Positions 22,902-31,409 of a stretch of 51,876 nucleotides of DNA are shown piece by piece; position 1 is the stretch's first letter, and each line of letters begins with the position of its first letter. This stretch comes from Sinanaerobacter chloroacetimidivorans (GTDB taxonomy: Bacteria > Bacillota > Clostridia > Peptostreptococcales > Anaerovoracaceae), in the NCBI RefSeq assembly GCF_018128545.1, contig NZ_JAGSND010000025.1, positions 1 through 51,876 on the forward strand, read 5' to 3'. The notes below the pieces were generated by a model. That model was not told the origin of the DNA. It did no database searches and saw only the letters and a list, made by a program, of their open reading frames with translations. The position numbers and the translations under genes were made by a program.

Positions 22902-25259
22902 CTACTTTTCATACCCCAGATAATACATGGCATTTGCCATGAGTCCGTAGGTGGCAGGGGTATAATTTCTAAAGGTAGGTTCAATACCAAAGAGTACGGC
23001 ATCAAAGCCCTTGCTGTTATCATGAATGATGGCCGCGGCACCGGCTGCTTTTTCAGGTTCCATCCAGAAGCCGGCCAAATACATTTCTCCCTTTCCGAAG
23101 GTTGCCGCCGTGGTCACCTTGCTGTCCATTTTATCAAACCAGACAGGGGCATAGGCAAATACGGTTTCCTGAGTGCCAAACTGGAAGCTGACAGGATCCG
23201 TGTTATTGCCGTCCATGAGGCAGATACCGTTTTCTGCAGTCTGACCATCCTCTTCAGAACCGGTAAAGGTATACGCAACATTCAACTTCTTTGCAGCTTC
23301 GTTCAATGCTGCACCGGCGTATCCGACTCCAATGAAATCATGAGTTTTCGCGAATTCGATCACTTCATTCTGCCCTACCTCATCCAGAGACCAGGTAATT
23401 CCGGTAGCTTCGTAGCTGTCCTTCCAGAAAGCTTCGGTTCCGCTGATGACCATGGACTCAAAGCCGTTTTTCTCCAGGTCATATCCGTTATTGATCAGAA
23501 AATAAGGGATTGCAGTCACATTAAAGCCAAGCTCTTTCATGGCAGTTGCCACACCGCCGTCATTTCCGATCACAGCGATTTTTTGCAGTGTTACCGGCAG
23601 AAGTTTCCCTTTAATGCTTCCCATATTTTGAATGGTCACAGCATTTTCCGAAGCCAGCTTTGCCAGCTTTTCTTCCAGGCCTTTTTTATTGGGAATGACA
23701 AAGGTTCCGGGGGCATAAGCTCCCACTGTCTCTCCGGTACGATAAACAGCATAGCCATCCTTTACAAGAGCATTGGCTGCTTTATAGGCTTGATTGTTTT
23801 CCACAGGCATAACATAATTGGTTTCCGTACCCTTTGTGAAGGTTCCCTTCAGCACGGGAGCAGCCGAAACTGCTGTCAAATCAGCGTCAAAGCCCTTTTC
23901 AACAGCCACGGCATCAAAACCGCAGAGCTGCGGGAAGGAATAGGCAGAAATGTCGTACATGGCCGATGCCAGCTCGCTTACATCCTCGCCCTTCCAGAGC
24001 ATGGTGTTGACAAGCCCTCTCAAGCCCTGCTTCATGGGAACCACATAGGTTCCTGCCGGATAGGTCACACCATCCGCTGTGAATTCCTTCTCAGCCATTT
24101 TTACCACTACCTTGTTGTCCAGAAGGTGCCGGATCATATTGGCAGCTTCAAGCGTATCCTTTTGCTGCGTTTGAGTCATAGGGATCACATAGGCTTCGGG
24201 AAAATCTATATCCGTCTCCACCACTGTTCCTTTTACTCCTCTTTCATAGATGGTAAACTGATTTTTCAGTAATTCAGTTTTATTCTTGGATGCGTATTTT
24301 AAAGAAGCATAGCTCGCCGTATAAGCAGTATCGATCCCCTGCTGGTTGGGGAATTTTACCTCCAGGGTGTGTCCGATGGACCCCAGATACATGAAATACT
24401 GCGGTGTAAAGATTGGAGGATAATCATCCCAGCCATCCTCCCAGACTTTAATAGGAATATCTACATCCCTCTTGGTAAGGGCGGTAATCTCTGCTGAAAT
24501 GGCTTCTGCATGAGGCAGAGCATATTTGAGAGCAAGGTCATACTCATAATTGGGGTTATGAGGAATGGTACAGGGCTCAAGAAGAACATTACCGCTGCCC
24601 ATAAAGCCGTGGAGATCCAGCATCACTGTGGGAAACCATTTGGTCGCTATATTTTTGACGACCCCCTGAACCTCGGGCTGACTTTGGGTAATGTAATCTC
24701 TGTTCAAATCAGTGCCCACAGCATTCTCTCGGTGTCCGGATGCCCTGCCGTCAGGATTTTGGCAGACATTGATGAGAACCACACAGTTTTTGAGAATCTG
24801 TTTTGTCTCAGCACTGGTGTCTGTCAGAAGCTTATTGATCAGCTTTAACACTGCATCGGTACCTGTGGTTTCGTTACCGTGAATGCTGGCATTGAAAAAG
24901 ATGGGGATCTTGCTGTCGCCCTTGGCGTTGAGCTCTTTTAATGCTTTTTCAGGATCATTGACGGCATCCTGCATGAACTTCTGATACTGATCCAGTTTTT
25001 TCATGCCTTCTGCATCGGAAATCGTGACTAGATAAAGGTTTCTTCCCTCTACCGACTGGCCGATAACCTCGTAGTCCATCAAATTCGGATTCTTTGCTTC
25101 CAAGCTCTTGAGCTGCCCCTCTATTTCTGAGTAAAGCACCGCATTTCTTGGCAGCGGATATTCAGATGGCGAGGTTGCTGCAAAGGCCGTAAATGTACTG
25201 CAGATTAACAGCGCAGCGATGAACAGGGCAAGAAAAACCTGTCTCCTTTGTCTTTTCAT
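22902..25259 (-). CDS. Secreted M14-family zinc carboxypeptidase
   Basis: A 785-aa exported metallopeptidase. An N-terminal signal peptide (about 1-28) ends at AFA before ATSPSEYP. The M14 domain spans about residues 45-330. Zinc ligands are H and E in NASIHGNETTGTDAV and the later His in VMLDLHGFMGSG. Other typical residues include NPDGRASGHREN and DLNRDY. The remaining about 450 residues are an extracellular C-terminal region of unknown role. The start at 25259 is chosen for the signal peptide; a GTG two codons upstream sits closer to AGGAGG and is possible. It probably cleaves peptides or cell-wall peptides outside the cell. Confidence 0.9.
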   Translation of the reverse strand: MKRQRRQVFLALFIAALLICSTFTAFAATSPSEYPLPRNAVLYSEIEGQLKSLEAKNPNLMDYEVIGQSVEGRNLYLVTISDAEGMKKLDQYQKFMQDAVNDPEKALKELNAKGDSKIPIFFNASIHGNETTGTDAVLKLINKLLTDTSAETKQILKNCVVLINVCQNPDGRASGHRENAVGTDLNRDYITQSQPEVQGVVKNIATKWFPTVMLDLHGFMGSGNVLLEPCTIPHNPNYEYDLALKYALPHAEAISAEITALTKRDVDIPIKVWEDGWDDYPPIFTPQYFMYLGSIGHTLEVKFPNQQGIDTAYTASYASLKYASKNKTELLKNQFTIYERGVKGTVVETDIDFPEAYVIPMTQTQQKDTLEAANMIRHLLDNKVVVKMAEKEFTADGVTYPAGTYVVPMKQGLRGLVNTMLWKGEDVSELASAMYDISAYSFPQLCGFDAVAVEKGFDADLTAVSAAPVLKGTFTKGTETNYVMPVENNQAYKAANALVKDGYAVYRTGETVGAYAPGTFVIPNKKGLEEKLAKLASENAVTIQNMGSIKGKLLPVTLQKIAVIGNDGGVATAMKELGFNVTAIPYFLINNGYDLEKNGFESMVISGTEAFWKDSYEATGITWSLDEVGQNEVIEFAKTHDFIGVGYAGAALNEAAKKLNVAYTFTGSEEDGQTAENGICLMDGNNTDPVSFQFGTQETVFAYAPVWFDKMDSKVTTAATFGKGEMYLAGFWMEPEKAAGAAAIIHDNSKGFDAVLFGIEPTFRNYTPATYGLMANAMYYLGYEK

Positions 25260-25404
25260 ACTCACATTTTCCTCCTTTAAAATACTTTGGATCTGTCCGA
25301 AACTACCAGGTAAAAAAAACCGGACTACCCCTAACACCATATTAAAACGCGGTTTTAATTATGTCAGGAATTTTCCGGCTAATTTCCTTTTATAGATTTT
25401 TCTT

Positions 25405-26370
25405 CTATTTTATGTTCTCATTTTGCATCAAACGTATTTTTTCAGCAATTTCCTCGATCTTCTTCAACCGATGATTGATCCCGGACTTTCCGATGGGAGG
25501 GTCCAGCATTTCCGCCAGCTCGATCAAAGAAGCCTCGGGATTTTCCATCCGGAGTCTGGCTGTCTCATAGAGTTTATCCGGCAGGGACGCAATCCCTCTG
25601 GTCTCCTCGATCAGCATGATGCTTTCCAGCTGTTTTGCGGAAGCATTAATGGTTTTATCCAGGTTTGCACTGTCACAGTTGTTGATGCGATTAGTTTTAT
25701 TCCGCATTTCTTTCAGGATCCTGATATTTTCGAAGTCCAAAAGCTGACCGTGGGCACCGAGAATATTCAGAAAATCGATGATCTGCTCCGCTTCCTTGAG
25801 ATATACCACAAAGCTTTTCTTTCTGGTAACCACCTTGGATTTCAGCCCAAAACTGTTAATCAGCTTCCTTACATCGCTGCTGAGTACTTCGCTGTTGCAC
25901 ACGATTTCAAGGTGGTAGCCTTTTTCCGGATCACTGATGGTTCCGGCCCCAAGGAATACCCCTCTGAGATAGGCTCTTTTGCAGCATTTAGTCTTGATAA
26001 TGTCGGAAAAGATCCCGTCACTGATATAGTTGCAGCCTTCCCGAACAAGTAAAATTCCCGTCTCCCTCAAAATCTGCTCGGCGTTCATTTCCGATTCGAT
26101 GATCAGTTCGTAGAAATGACCTTTTTTTAGGATGGAGGCTTTAGCAATGATCAGCTTTGCATTGATACCGAAATAATCTTTGATGAGCCGCTTGAAATGT
26201 CTGGCCGCTGCCGGATTTTCCGTCAGCAGCTTTACATTGATTTTTCCTCCGCCTGAAAGCTTTATGGTTCCGCACATGCGGATAAAGCCGGCGATTTCCG
26301 CCAGCTTGCAGCATTTGCGTTCCGATTCTGTTCGAGACAGTTCATTTTTTGTATTCGCTGAAAATGACAT
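25405..26370 (-). CDS. whiA: WhiA, DNA-binding cell-division/sporulation regulator
   Basis: A 321-aa protein with an N-terminal degenerate LAGLIDADG homing-endonuclease-like domain (YLRGVFLGAGTISDPEKGYHLE in its second half) and a C-terminal helix-turn-helix (about 270-315: SLIELAEMLDPPIGKSGINH). Length and motifs match WhiA. In Firmicutes it usually lies directly behind yvcK. Here a lyase-type gene (kce-like) is inserted between them and the order is otherwise kept. It starts at the ATG at 26370; no strong ribosome site is visible immediately upstream. Confidence 0.95.
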   Translation of the reverse strand: MSFSANTKNELSRTESERKCCKLAEIAGFIRMCGTIKLSGGGKINVKLLTENPAAARHFKRLIKDYFGINAKLIIAKASILKKGHFYELIIESEMNAEQILRETGILLVREGCNYISDGIFSDIIKTKCCKRAYLRGVFLGAGTISDPEKGYHLEIVCNSEVLSSDVRKLINSFGLKSKVVTRKKSFVVYLKEAEQIIDFLNILGAHGQLLDFENIRILKEMRNKTNRINNCDSANLDKTINASAKQLESIMLIEETRGIASLPDKLYETARLRMENPEASLIELAEMLDPPIGKSGINHRLKKIEEIAEKIRLMQNENIK

Positions 26371-26461
26371 GATGCCCTCTTTATGTTACTTATAACGATG
26401 CTTCTTTTGTTTTTTATAGCATATGTTACAGTTTCAAATATTTTATGAATATGCTTTCACG

Positions 26462-27283
26462 TTATTTGCTGATGCTCAGGATCCTTCTGGCTTCGGCAGG
26501 CGACGCAATTTCTCTGCCAAGGAGCTTCGCAATCTTGACAACCTTTTCTACAAGCTCGCCGTTGCTCTTAGCAAGAACGCCCTTTTCCAGATACAGATTA
26601 TCTTCAAAACCGACTCTGACATGGCCGCCCATGATGATAGCAGCAGCTGCCATTTCAAACTCGCTCTTTCCAATACCGGCAACAGTCCAGGTGCTCCCGG
26701 CCGGAATGCTTCCCACCATGAAAACCAGATCCCTGACAGTGGCAGTCATTTGTACGCCGAGAACAAAATCAAAATGCAGAGGCTCTGCCAGAAGACCTTT
26801 TTTGTGAGCCTTCATAGCGATATCGATCATGCCTTTGTCAAAAACCTCAAGTTCCGGCTTGATGCCTCTTTCCTTCATGATTTTTGCAAAGTTGAATATG
26901 GTGTTGTCCGTATTGATAAAGATATCGTCTCCGCCGAAGTTCAAGGTACCACAGTCCAGAGTGGCAAATTCGGGAGTCGGCTGGATCTCAGTGGATTGAA
27001 GCCTCTCCAGATCTGTCATACCCACAGCTCCCCCGGTTGAAGGCTGAATGATCGCATCAGGACATTCCTTGAGAATGGCATCGACGCATACCTGAAATCG
27101 ATCCTTGCTCTGGGTAGGGGTCCCATCATCTTCTCTTACGTGAAGGTGAATCACCGCTGCTCCTGCATCGTAGGCGGACTTTGCTTCCCTTACAATTTCC
27201 TCAACGGTATAAGGTACTGCGGGATTATGTTCCTTTGTTACCTCTGCGCCGCAAATAGCGGCAGAAATGATAAGTTTTTCCAT
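26462..27283 (-). CDS. kce: 3-keto-5-aminohexanoate cleavage enzyme-type (BKACE) protein
   Basis: A 273-aa TIM-barrel protein of the BKACE family. These enzymes condense a beta-keto acid with acetyl-CoA and split it; the founding member acts in lysine fermentation. Visible are the zinc ligands HLH in AAVIHLHVRE (about residue 47), the conserved IIQPSTGGAVGM segment, and the late GGHVRVGFEDNLYLEKG block carrying the catalytic/metal Glu. Length (about 272) matches Kce. No other lysine-fermentation genes (kamA, kal, kdd) are in the window. The substrate is therefore a family-level prediction. Start ATG follows AAAGGAG. Confidence 0.88.
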   Translation of the reverse strand: MEKLIISAAICGAEVTKEHNPAVPYTVEEIVREAKSAYDAGAAVIHLHVREDDGTPTQSKDRFQVCVDAILKECPDAIIQPSTGGAVGMTDLERLQSTEIQPTPEFATLDCGTLNFGGDDIFINTDNTIFNFAKIMKERGIKPELEVFDKGMIDIAMKAHKKGLLAEPLHFDFVLGVQMTATVRDLVFMVGSIPAGSTWTVAGIGKSEFEMAAAAIIMGGHVRVGFEDNLYLEKGVLAKSNGELVEKVVKIAKLLGREIASPAEARRILSISK

Positions 27284-27336
27284 TTTTGTGCTCTCCTTTA
27301 GATTAAATATTTAGATTAAATAAAACAAACAAACGA

Positions 27337-28329
27337 TTAATCCGTCCAGTCACAGGAAAGACTGGAGACGATGCTGGCAATACGCTGAGCGTCATGCCGT
27401 ATGTATCCTTTTTTTACCTCGGTAAAATTATTTTCTATTAAAACGATATTCTCACTTTGGAGAATGGCTCGATCCATTTCATTGGGAATGATCTGCTCCG
27501 CACCATCCTTCCGGTAAGGTTCCAGAATATCCGCAGAAATCGCTTGATTATTGGCAATGACGTATTCTATGTTTCCCTTCCCCGCATATTCTTCCGCACG
27601 CTTCACATGTTCGATTACGGAATAATGATCCGTTTCCCCTGGCTGGGTCATCATATTGCAGATCAATACCTTTCTCCCTCTGGCCTCGGTTACGGCCTGG
27701 GAAATTCCATCTACTAAAAAATTAGGAATGATGCTGGTAAATAAGCTTCCCGGCCCCATCACAATCAGATCCGCTTCATGGATGGCTTCAATGGCCTTCT
27801 GATTGGCTTTCGGCTTCTCCGGATCCAGAAAAACCTTTCTGATGGCACTTCCAAGCCGCTGAACCTCCGGCTGAATCTGGGATTCTCCGCAAATGATATG
27901 GCCGTTTTCCAGCTCGGCACATAAACGAATGTTACTGCCGGTTACCGGCAGCACCCTTCCTCTTACTCGTAAAATTTCATGGGTTTTGGCCACAGCCTCA
28001 TCAAAATTCCCGCAGATGCCGTTTAAAGCTGCAATGAGAAGGTTGCCAAAGCTCTGTCCTTCCAGCATTCCTTCTGTAAACCGATATTTCAGCAGTTCCA
28101 TCATCAGCCCTTCTTCATCAGCCATAGCTAAAATACAGCTTCTGATATCTCCGGGAGGCAGCATGCCCAAATCTTCTCTTAAAATACCGGAACCGCCTCC
28201 GTCATCGGCAACGGTTACCACGGCTGTCAGATTGTCCGTGATTCTCTTGAAACCACGAAGAATGACCGACAAACCGGTACCTCCGCCGATTACCACGATT
28301 CTCGGCCCAATACCCTGACCGTTTCTCAT
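27337..28329 (-). CDS. yvcK: YvcK/GlmR gluconeogenesis factor
   Basis: A 330-aa protein of the CofD-like YvcK family, which binds UDP-GlcNAc and adjusts carbon flow into cell-wall precursors. Diagnostic segments are VVIGGGTGLSVILRGFKRI at the N-terminus, VADDGGGSGILREDLGMLPPGD, SFGNLLIAALNGI, and VMGPGSLFTSIIPNFLVDG. It lies 25 bases after rapZ. This is the conserved rapZ-yvcK-whiA order. Confidence 0.95.
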   Translation of the reverse strand: MRNGQGIGPRIVVIGGGTGLSVILRGFKRITDNLTAVVTVADDGGGSGILREDLGMLPPGDIRSCILAMADEEGLMMELLKYRFTEGMLEGQSFGNLLIAALNGICGNFDEAVAKTHEILRVRGRVLPVTGSNIRLCAELENGHIICGESQIQPEVQRLGSAIRKVFLDPEKPKANQKAIEAIHEADLIVMGPGSLFTSIIPNFLVDGISQAVTEARGRKVLICNMMTQPGETDHYSVIEHVKRAEEYAGKGNIEYVIANNQAISADILEPYRKDGAEQIIPNEMDRAILQSENIVLIENNFTEVKKGYIRHDAQRIASIVSSLSCDWTD

Positions 28330-28354
28330 GTTATGTTTTCCCTTCTATCTGAAT

Positions 28355-29206
28355 TCATGAAAGATTTCGATGCACCGTAACAACACGTTTTCCCTCAGCC
28401 AGAAATCTCTCGGAAAATTCGTTGGCCATGGCCACCGAGCGATGCTGACCTCCGGTACACCCAAAGGCCACCACCAGATGAGACTTTCCTTCTCTGATGT
28501 AAAACGGGATCAGCGTATTGATTAGCTCGTGCACTCGTGTGACAAATTCCTTGGTTTCAGGAAACTTCATCACGTAATTTCTTACCTTCTCACTGTTTCC
28601 TGTGAGCTTTCTCATGCTGGCAAGGTAGTACGGATTCGGGATAAAGCGCATATCAAATACGATATCCGCATCCAGAGGAATTCCATGCTTATATCCGAAA
28701 GACTGGATGCTGATGGTAAAACTGGGGCTGCCTTCCTCCGAAAGCAGAAGTTTTTTGATTTCCTCCGAAAGTTTGGCGGATTTCATATTGGATGTATCTA
28801 TAATATAATCGGAGATTTTTCTGATCTCCATAAGTCTTTCCCGTTCTTCCGTGATTCCCTGCAAGGTATTTCCAGCGCAGGCAAGGGGATGGGTTCTTCT
28901 CGTTTCATTGAATCTTCTGATCAGAACCTCATCGGATGCTTCCAGAAACATGATTTTAAATCTCATACCCGCATGCTTCAAATCACTCAGGCTGGATTTC
29001 AAATCATCAAAGAACTCGCCTCCGCGGATATCTATCACGAAAGCAGCCTTCTCTATTTTCATTTTGTCCTGCATACTAAGATCCATGAAATTTTTGATCA
29101 GCGCAGGAGGCATATTATCGATGCAGTAATAGCCCATATCTTCCAGGCAGTTTATGGCCTGGCTTTTTCCTGCTCCCGATAATCCTGTTACGATAATTAC
29201 TTCCAT
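28355..29206 (-). CDS. rapZ: RapZ-family nucleotide-binding protein
   Basis: A 283-aa P-loop protein. Walker A is GLSGAGKSQAINCLED at residues 8-23. The C-terminal domain shows GCTGGQHRSVAMANE and RVVTVHRNLS, both typical. In E. coli RapZ controls glmS through small RNAs; in Firmicutes the homologue (YvcJ) is linked to competence and to YvcK. It fits with the neighbouring yvcK in amino-sugar homeostasis. ATG start, with a weak ribosome site (AAAACAATGG). Confidence 0.95.
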   Translation of the reverse strand: MEVIIVTGLSGAGKSQAINCLEDMGYYCIDNMPPALIKNFMDLSMQDKMKIEKAAFVIDIRGGEFFDDLKSSLSDLKHAGMRFKIMFLEASDEVLIRRFNETRRTHPLACAGNTLQGITEERERLMEIRKISDYIIDTSNMKSAKLSEEIKKLLLSEEGSPSFTISIQSFGYKHGIPLDADIVFDMRFIPNPYYLASMRKLTGNSEKVRNYVMKFPETKEFVTRVHELINTLIPFYIREGKSHLVVAFGCTGGQHRSVAMANEFSERFLAEGKRVVTVHRNLS

Positions 29207-29273
29207 TGTTTTGTCCTCTTAAGAGTTTTCTCTCTATTTCACTATACGTATGTGTTTGCTGAACCATGCAGGT

Positions 29274-30077
29274 CTATTCCGCAGTCTTTAAATTTACCAC
29301 TCGTTCAAAATCGAGCCCTGCTGCTTTGATTCTCGCTACCGCACCCTGACAATCCCCGATGCGGTCCGGAGTATGTGCATCACTGCTGATCACAAAAAGA
29401 GCATCTGTTTTCGCCGCTGCTTTGATTCCCTCTACTGACAGGTAATCATGCCAGGTACTGATCTCCATCAGGGTTCCCTTGTCCGCACAGGCTAAGGCGA
29501 TCTCATAAATATCAAAAGGCCCTTTGTCTCCGGGATGGGTCAGTATTTTGATCTTATTTTCATAGATGGCCTTAACCGCCAGTTCCGTGTTGATTTTTTT
29601 CAGTTTTTTCCCGCTTCTTCCCAAGATACCGGAAAGATAATTCTGAGAATGAATTCTCATCGCACTCAGCGGTTTCTCTCCAAAGACACCGTAATGGTAA
29701 CCTGCCAGGAGATAATCAAAATCCGGCAATTCCTCCGTATCCACGTCCAGCCGGCCGCTGGGATTAATAATATTTGCCTCTACTCCCAGCAAAATCTCAA
29801 TCTCAGGATAGACAACTTTCAGTTCCTCTATTTCCTTTCTCATGACGGCAATGTTTTTTCTCTTGACACCGTAGGTCACATGGCCAGGGCCATGGTCGGA
29901 AATTCCGACGGCTGAAAGTCCTTTTGCAATGGCTGCCCTCACATTATCCTCGATGGAGCCCTTTCCGTGGGAATACGTGGTGTGGGTATGCAGGTCATAG
30001 GTTATTTGGTAAGGCATGCTGTTTTGATATCGGGTTGCATCCCTGAAGTCCTGAGTGTTCGTTTTCTTTCCTGTCAC
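29274..30077 (-). CDS. PHP-domain phosphoesterase
   Basis: A 267-aa PHP-family metal hydrolase. Metal ligands are HTH in YDLHTHTTYSHG near the N-terminus, GISDHGPGH, a later H in KILTHPGDKGP, and SSDAHTPDRIGD near the C-terminus. The family hydrolyses phosphoesters such as histidinol phosphate or nucleotide 3'-phosphates; the substrate here is unknown. I prefer the GTG at 30077 (AGGAG 9 bases upstream). Earlier in-frame starts are an ATG at 30086 touching the AGGAG and a TTG at 30101 without one. It lies between murB and rapZ. Confidence 0.88.
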   Translation of the reverse strand: MTGKKTNTQDFRDATRYQNSMPYQITYDLHTHTTYSHGKGSIEDNVRAAIAKGLSAVGISDHGPGHVTYGVKRKNIAVMRKEIEELKVVYPEIEILLGVEANIINPSGRLDVDTEELPDFDYLLAGYHYGVFGEKPLSAMRIHSQNYLSGILGRSGKKLKKINTELAVKAIYENKIKILTHPGDKGPFDIYEIALACADKGTLMEISTWHDYLSVEGIKAAAKTDALFVISSDAHTPDRIGDCQGAVARIKAAGLDFERVVNLKTAE

Positions 30078-30193
30078 TCTGTTCATCTCCTGTGTTTTCA
30101 ATTTGATTTTTCATATGGTATTTATAGCCAGCTTCAGTGTGAATCAATCAACAGATTCAGAAATATGAATTCTGAAATGGATACTTTCTTCCG

Positions 30194-31105
30194 TCAGCCT
30201 ATGATTCTCACTTCCGGTTCCAGCATGACCCCGGAGGAGTCGAATACCGTATGCTTCACAACTTCCATGAGATCAATGATGTCAGCAGCCGTCGCGTCGC
30301 CTGTATTGATGATAAAACCTGCATGAAGAGGTGATACCTGGGCTCCTCCCAGGGTCAAGCCTCTCAGCCCTGCATCATGTATCAGCTTTCCGGCAAAATG
30401 CCCTTTCGGCCGTTTAAAAAAGCTTCCTGCGCTGGGAAAGGACAAAGGCTGCTTTTCCATACGCCGTGCAGAGAGCTCCTTCATTTTTTCCTTGATCTTT
30501 ATCTTGTCACCCCGCTCCAGGGATAGTTTTACCTTCACTATGATGTCCCCTGTTTCCTGAAAGATACTATGCCGATAGGATAAGTTCATTTCTTCCTTGT
30601 TCAATGTGATGACCCTGCCGTCTTCACGGCTGATGACTTCGGCGGATTCGATGATCTGGGAAAATTCCCCGTCATAGGCTCCTGCGTTCATAAAGGCCGC
30701 ACCGCCTATGGAGCCCGGAATCCCGGCAGCAAACTCAAAACCCGTCAGGGATGCTTCCAGTGCTTCTTTTGCAACTGCAGAAAGCAAAGCCCCCGCACCG
30801 GCTTCCACCTGGGTGCCGTCCACGTGAATCGAGGCAAAACCTGCGCCGATTTTGAGAATGGCTCCGGAATAACCCGAATCTTTAATGAGAAGGTTGGTGC
30901 CGTTTCCCATGATAAAATAATCCGCCTGATTTTCGGAAAGGACCTTGATGGCATAAGCCAGCTGTTCCTTGTCCTGAGGTTCAATCAAAAGCGCCGCATT
31001 TCCTCCAGCTTTAAAAGAAGTATATTCTTTCATCGGTGCATCCATCATAATTTTATTTTTATCTATTTGTAAAGTAAGCTGTTCAAATATCTGATCTCTG
31101 TTCAA
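30194..31105 (-). CDS. murB: UDP-N-acetylenolpyruvoylglucosamine reductase
   Basis: A 303-aa FAD enzyme that reduces UDP-GlcNAc-enolpyruvate with NADPH to UDP-MurNAc. FAD-binding segments are YFIMGNGTNLLIKDSG and AGIPGSIGGAAFMNAGAYDG. The active-site Ser lies in FPSAGSFFKRP, and the catalytic Glu is in MLEPEVRIIG at the C-terminus. The YRHSIF motif is typical of the shorter type II MurB of Firmicutes. ATG follows AGGAGG. Its co-orientation with rapZ and yvcK fits a cell-wall precursor cluster. Confidence 0.95.
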   Translation of the reverse strand: MNRDQIFEQLTLQIDKNKIMMDAPMKEYTSFKAGGNAALLIEPQDKEQLAYAIKVLSENQADYFIMGNGTNLLIKDSGYSGAILKIGAGFASIHVDGTQVEAGAGALLSAVAKEALEASLTGFEFAAGIPGSIGGAAFMNAGAYDGEFSQIIESAEVISREDGRVITLNKEEMNLSYRHSIFQETGDIIVKVKLSLERGDKIKIKEKMKELSARRMEKQPLSFPSAGSFFKRPKGHFAGKLIHDAGLRGLTLGGAQVSPLHAGFIINTGDATAADIIDLMEVVKHTVFDSSGVMLEPEVRIIG

Positions 31106-31237
31106 AACATTTCCTCCTGATGAGAGTTATGGTAAATTTCTATCTTATTATATTAAATATTTTTCAGAAAGTAAACCAAAGAAATCCTTTATCCAAAGCG
31201 GACAAACCTCACTGGACAAGGTATTCCGGCCTTCTTA

Positions 31238-31281
31238 TGAATAAATATGCATAATTATTAAATAATTTGAATAAATATTTA
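31238..31281 (+). promoter_or_regulatory. Two ArgR/AhrC box-like sites upstream of argG
   Basis: TGAATAAATATGCA (31238-31251) and TGAATAAATATTTA (31268-31281) resemble the arginine-repressor box consensus and share their first 11 bases. They lie 30 bp apart, ending 9 bases upstream of the argG -35. Arginine repression of argGH is therefore likely (inference). Confidence 0.55.
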
Positions 31282-31290
31282 CTTTTCCTC

Positions 31291-31319
31291 TTGAAATCTC
31301 ATAATATGAGTGGTATACT
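31291..31319 (+). promoter_or_regulatory. argGH promoter
   Basis: TTGAAA (31291-31296), 17-bp spacer, TATACT (31314-31319). Transcription would start about 80 bases before argG. Confidence 0.7.
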
Positions 31320-31409
31320 CTTTTTCATAGTTGAAAAAACAAAAGGCAACAATAAGCGAGAGTAAGGACATGTATTTCACATAGATGCCCAAAAAGGAGG
31401 ATGTTAAAA

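Noticed and set aside
23022..24272. A 416-codon plus-strand open frame opposite the M14 peptidase gene.
   Set aside because: It is antisense to a clear secreted peptidase with signal peptide and zinc motifs. It has no ribosome site and its translation is Cys/His-rich nonsense.
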